Shown piece after piece: positions 5,808 through 6,136 of a stretch of 6,136 nt of DNA. Position 1 is the stretch's first letter. Each line of letters opens with the position of its first letter. The stretch is from Oscillospiraceae bacterium (GTDB lineage: Bacteria > Bacillota_A > Clostridia > Saccharofermentanales > Saccharofermentanaceae), in the NCBI GenBank assembly GCA_902803365.1, contig CADCPU010000389.1, positions 1 to 6,136 of the forward strand. Reading direction: 5' to 3'. The translations under genes were made by a program, and so were the position numbers. The notes below the pieces were generated by a model that saw nothing but the letters and a program-made list of their open reading frames with translations, made no database searches and was not told the DNA's origin.

Positions 5808-6136
5808 ATGAGAAATATCGGTAAGCGTCTTATCTGTACCTTCGTTATCCTGATGCTGTCTGCAGCTTTGACGGGATGCGGGGCTAAAATATGCGATGAT
5901 GCGACTGATACGCTTAAGGCAATACTTGAGCGTGATTCCGATATGTTTGAAGACAATGACGATATCTCGAAAAAGACAATAGAATACCTTGATTCATTGG
6001 AAGACAATAAGGCATTGGATGCCATAACCGATCTTGCAGTATTTGAGATCAGTGATAAGGATGTCAGAAAAGACGGCGGGATCACTGTATGTGAAGTCGA
6101 ACTGCGCCTTCCCGAATATACGAAGATCCTTGAAGA
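5808..6136 (+). CDS. Small secreted lipoprotein, 3' end beyond the window
   Basis: The first 109 complete codons of a gene that continues past the window, with no stop in frame. Residues 1-23 form a signal peptide (basic MRNIGKR, hydrophobic LICTFVILMLSAA) ending in the lipobox LTG-Cys24, so the product should be lipid-anchored outside the cell. The mature part is acidic and begins with predicted helices (residues 28-75, with DTLKAILERD and KTIEYLDSLED), followed by strand-like sequence (ITVCEVELRLPEY at ~93-105). This helix-then-strand layout recalls small DUF4878- or NTF2-like extracellular lipoproteins, but the fragment is too short to assign. The start codon is uncertain: ATG 5808 is the only ATG, but TTG 5805 fits the ribosome binding site spacing better. 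It has its own promoter just upstream. Confidence 0.75.
   Translation, partial: MRNIGKRLICTFVILMLSAALTGCGAKICDDATDTLKAILERDSDMFEDNDDISKKTIEYLDSLEDNKALDAITDLAVFEISDKDVRKDGGITVCEVELRLPEYTKILE

Noticed and set aside
1..6136. tRNA, rRNA, CRISPR, insertion sequence or phage genes
   Set aside because: No cloverleaf-like sequences, spaced direct repeats, transposase motifs or terminal inverted repeats were seen on either strand.

Overview
The window looks like a chromosomal stretch from a low-to-moderate-GC Gram-positive bacterium, most likely a Clostridia member of the gut or rumen type (Lachnospiraceae or relatives). The reasons are AGGAG-type ribosome binding sites, extended -10 (TGnTATAAT-like) promoters, two lipoproteins with classical LxxC lipoboxes, very acidic proteins, and short intergenic gaps with every gene on the + strand. 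The taxonomic assignment is inference from style; there is no rRNA or marker gene to confirm it.

Layout: (i) 1-62, the last 19 codons of an upstream gene, possibly the tail of a HAD-type hydrolase. (ii) 154-3526, a tight three-gene cluster: a 702-residue secreted lipoprotein with WG-repeat/beta-propeller-like repeats, a two-helix membrane protein with an acidic extracytoplasmic domain, and a small acidic cytosolic protein. The gaps are 8 and 14 bases, so they are probably co-transcribed from a promoter at about 112-120. (iii) 3527-3618, a short AT-rich spacer with an inverted repeat and a weak promoter candidate. (iv) 3619-5753, a two-gene unit: a cytoplasmic glycoside-hydrolase-like protein (TIM barrel followed by a GH42-type middle domain) and a small lysine-rich helical protein whose start overlaps its stop as ATGA. 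(v) 5740-6136, a strong-looking promoter buried in the end of the previous gene, driving a second small lipoprotein that runs off the window.

Function: the first cluster places one protein outside the cell on a lipid anchor, one across the membrane and one inside. This would suit a cell-surface complex or a surface toxin/immunity-like arrangement, but no catalytic motif is visible to decide. The second unit pairs a putative intracellular sugar-cleaving enzyme with an unknown partner. Both proteins of that pair carry a clustered three-cysteine motif. No RNA genes, CRISPR arrays, insertion sequences or convincing intrinsic terminators were seen. No stretch longer than 300 bases lacks a gene. 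The two starts that differ from the longest possible reading frame (3619 and 5352) were chosen on ribosome binding site and overlap evidence.
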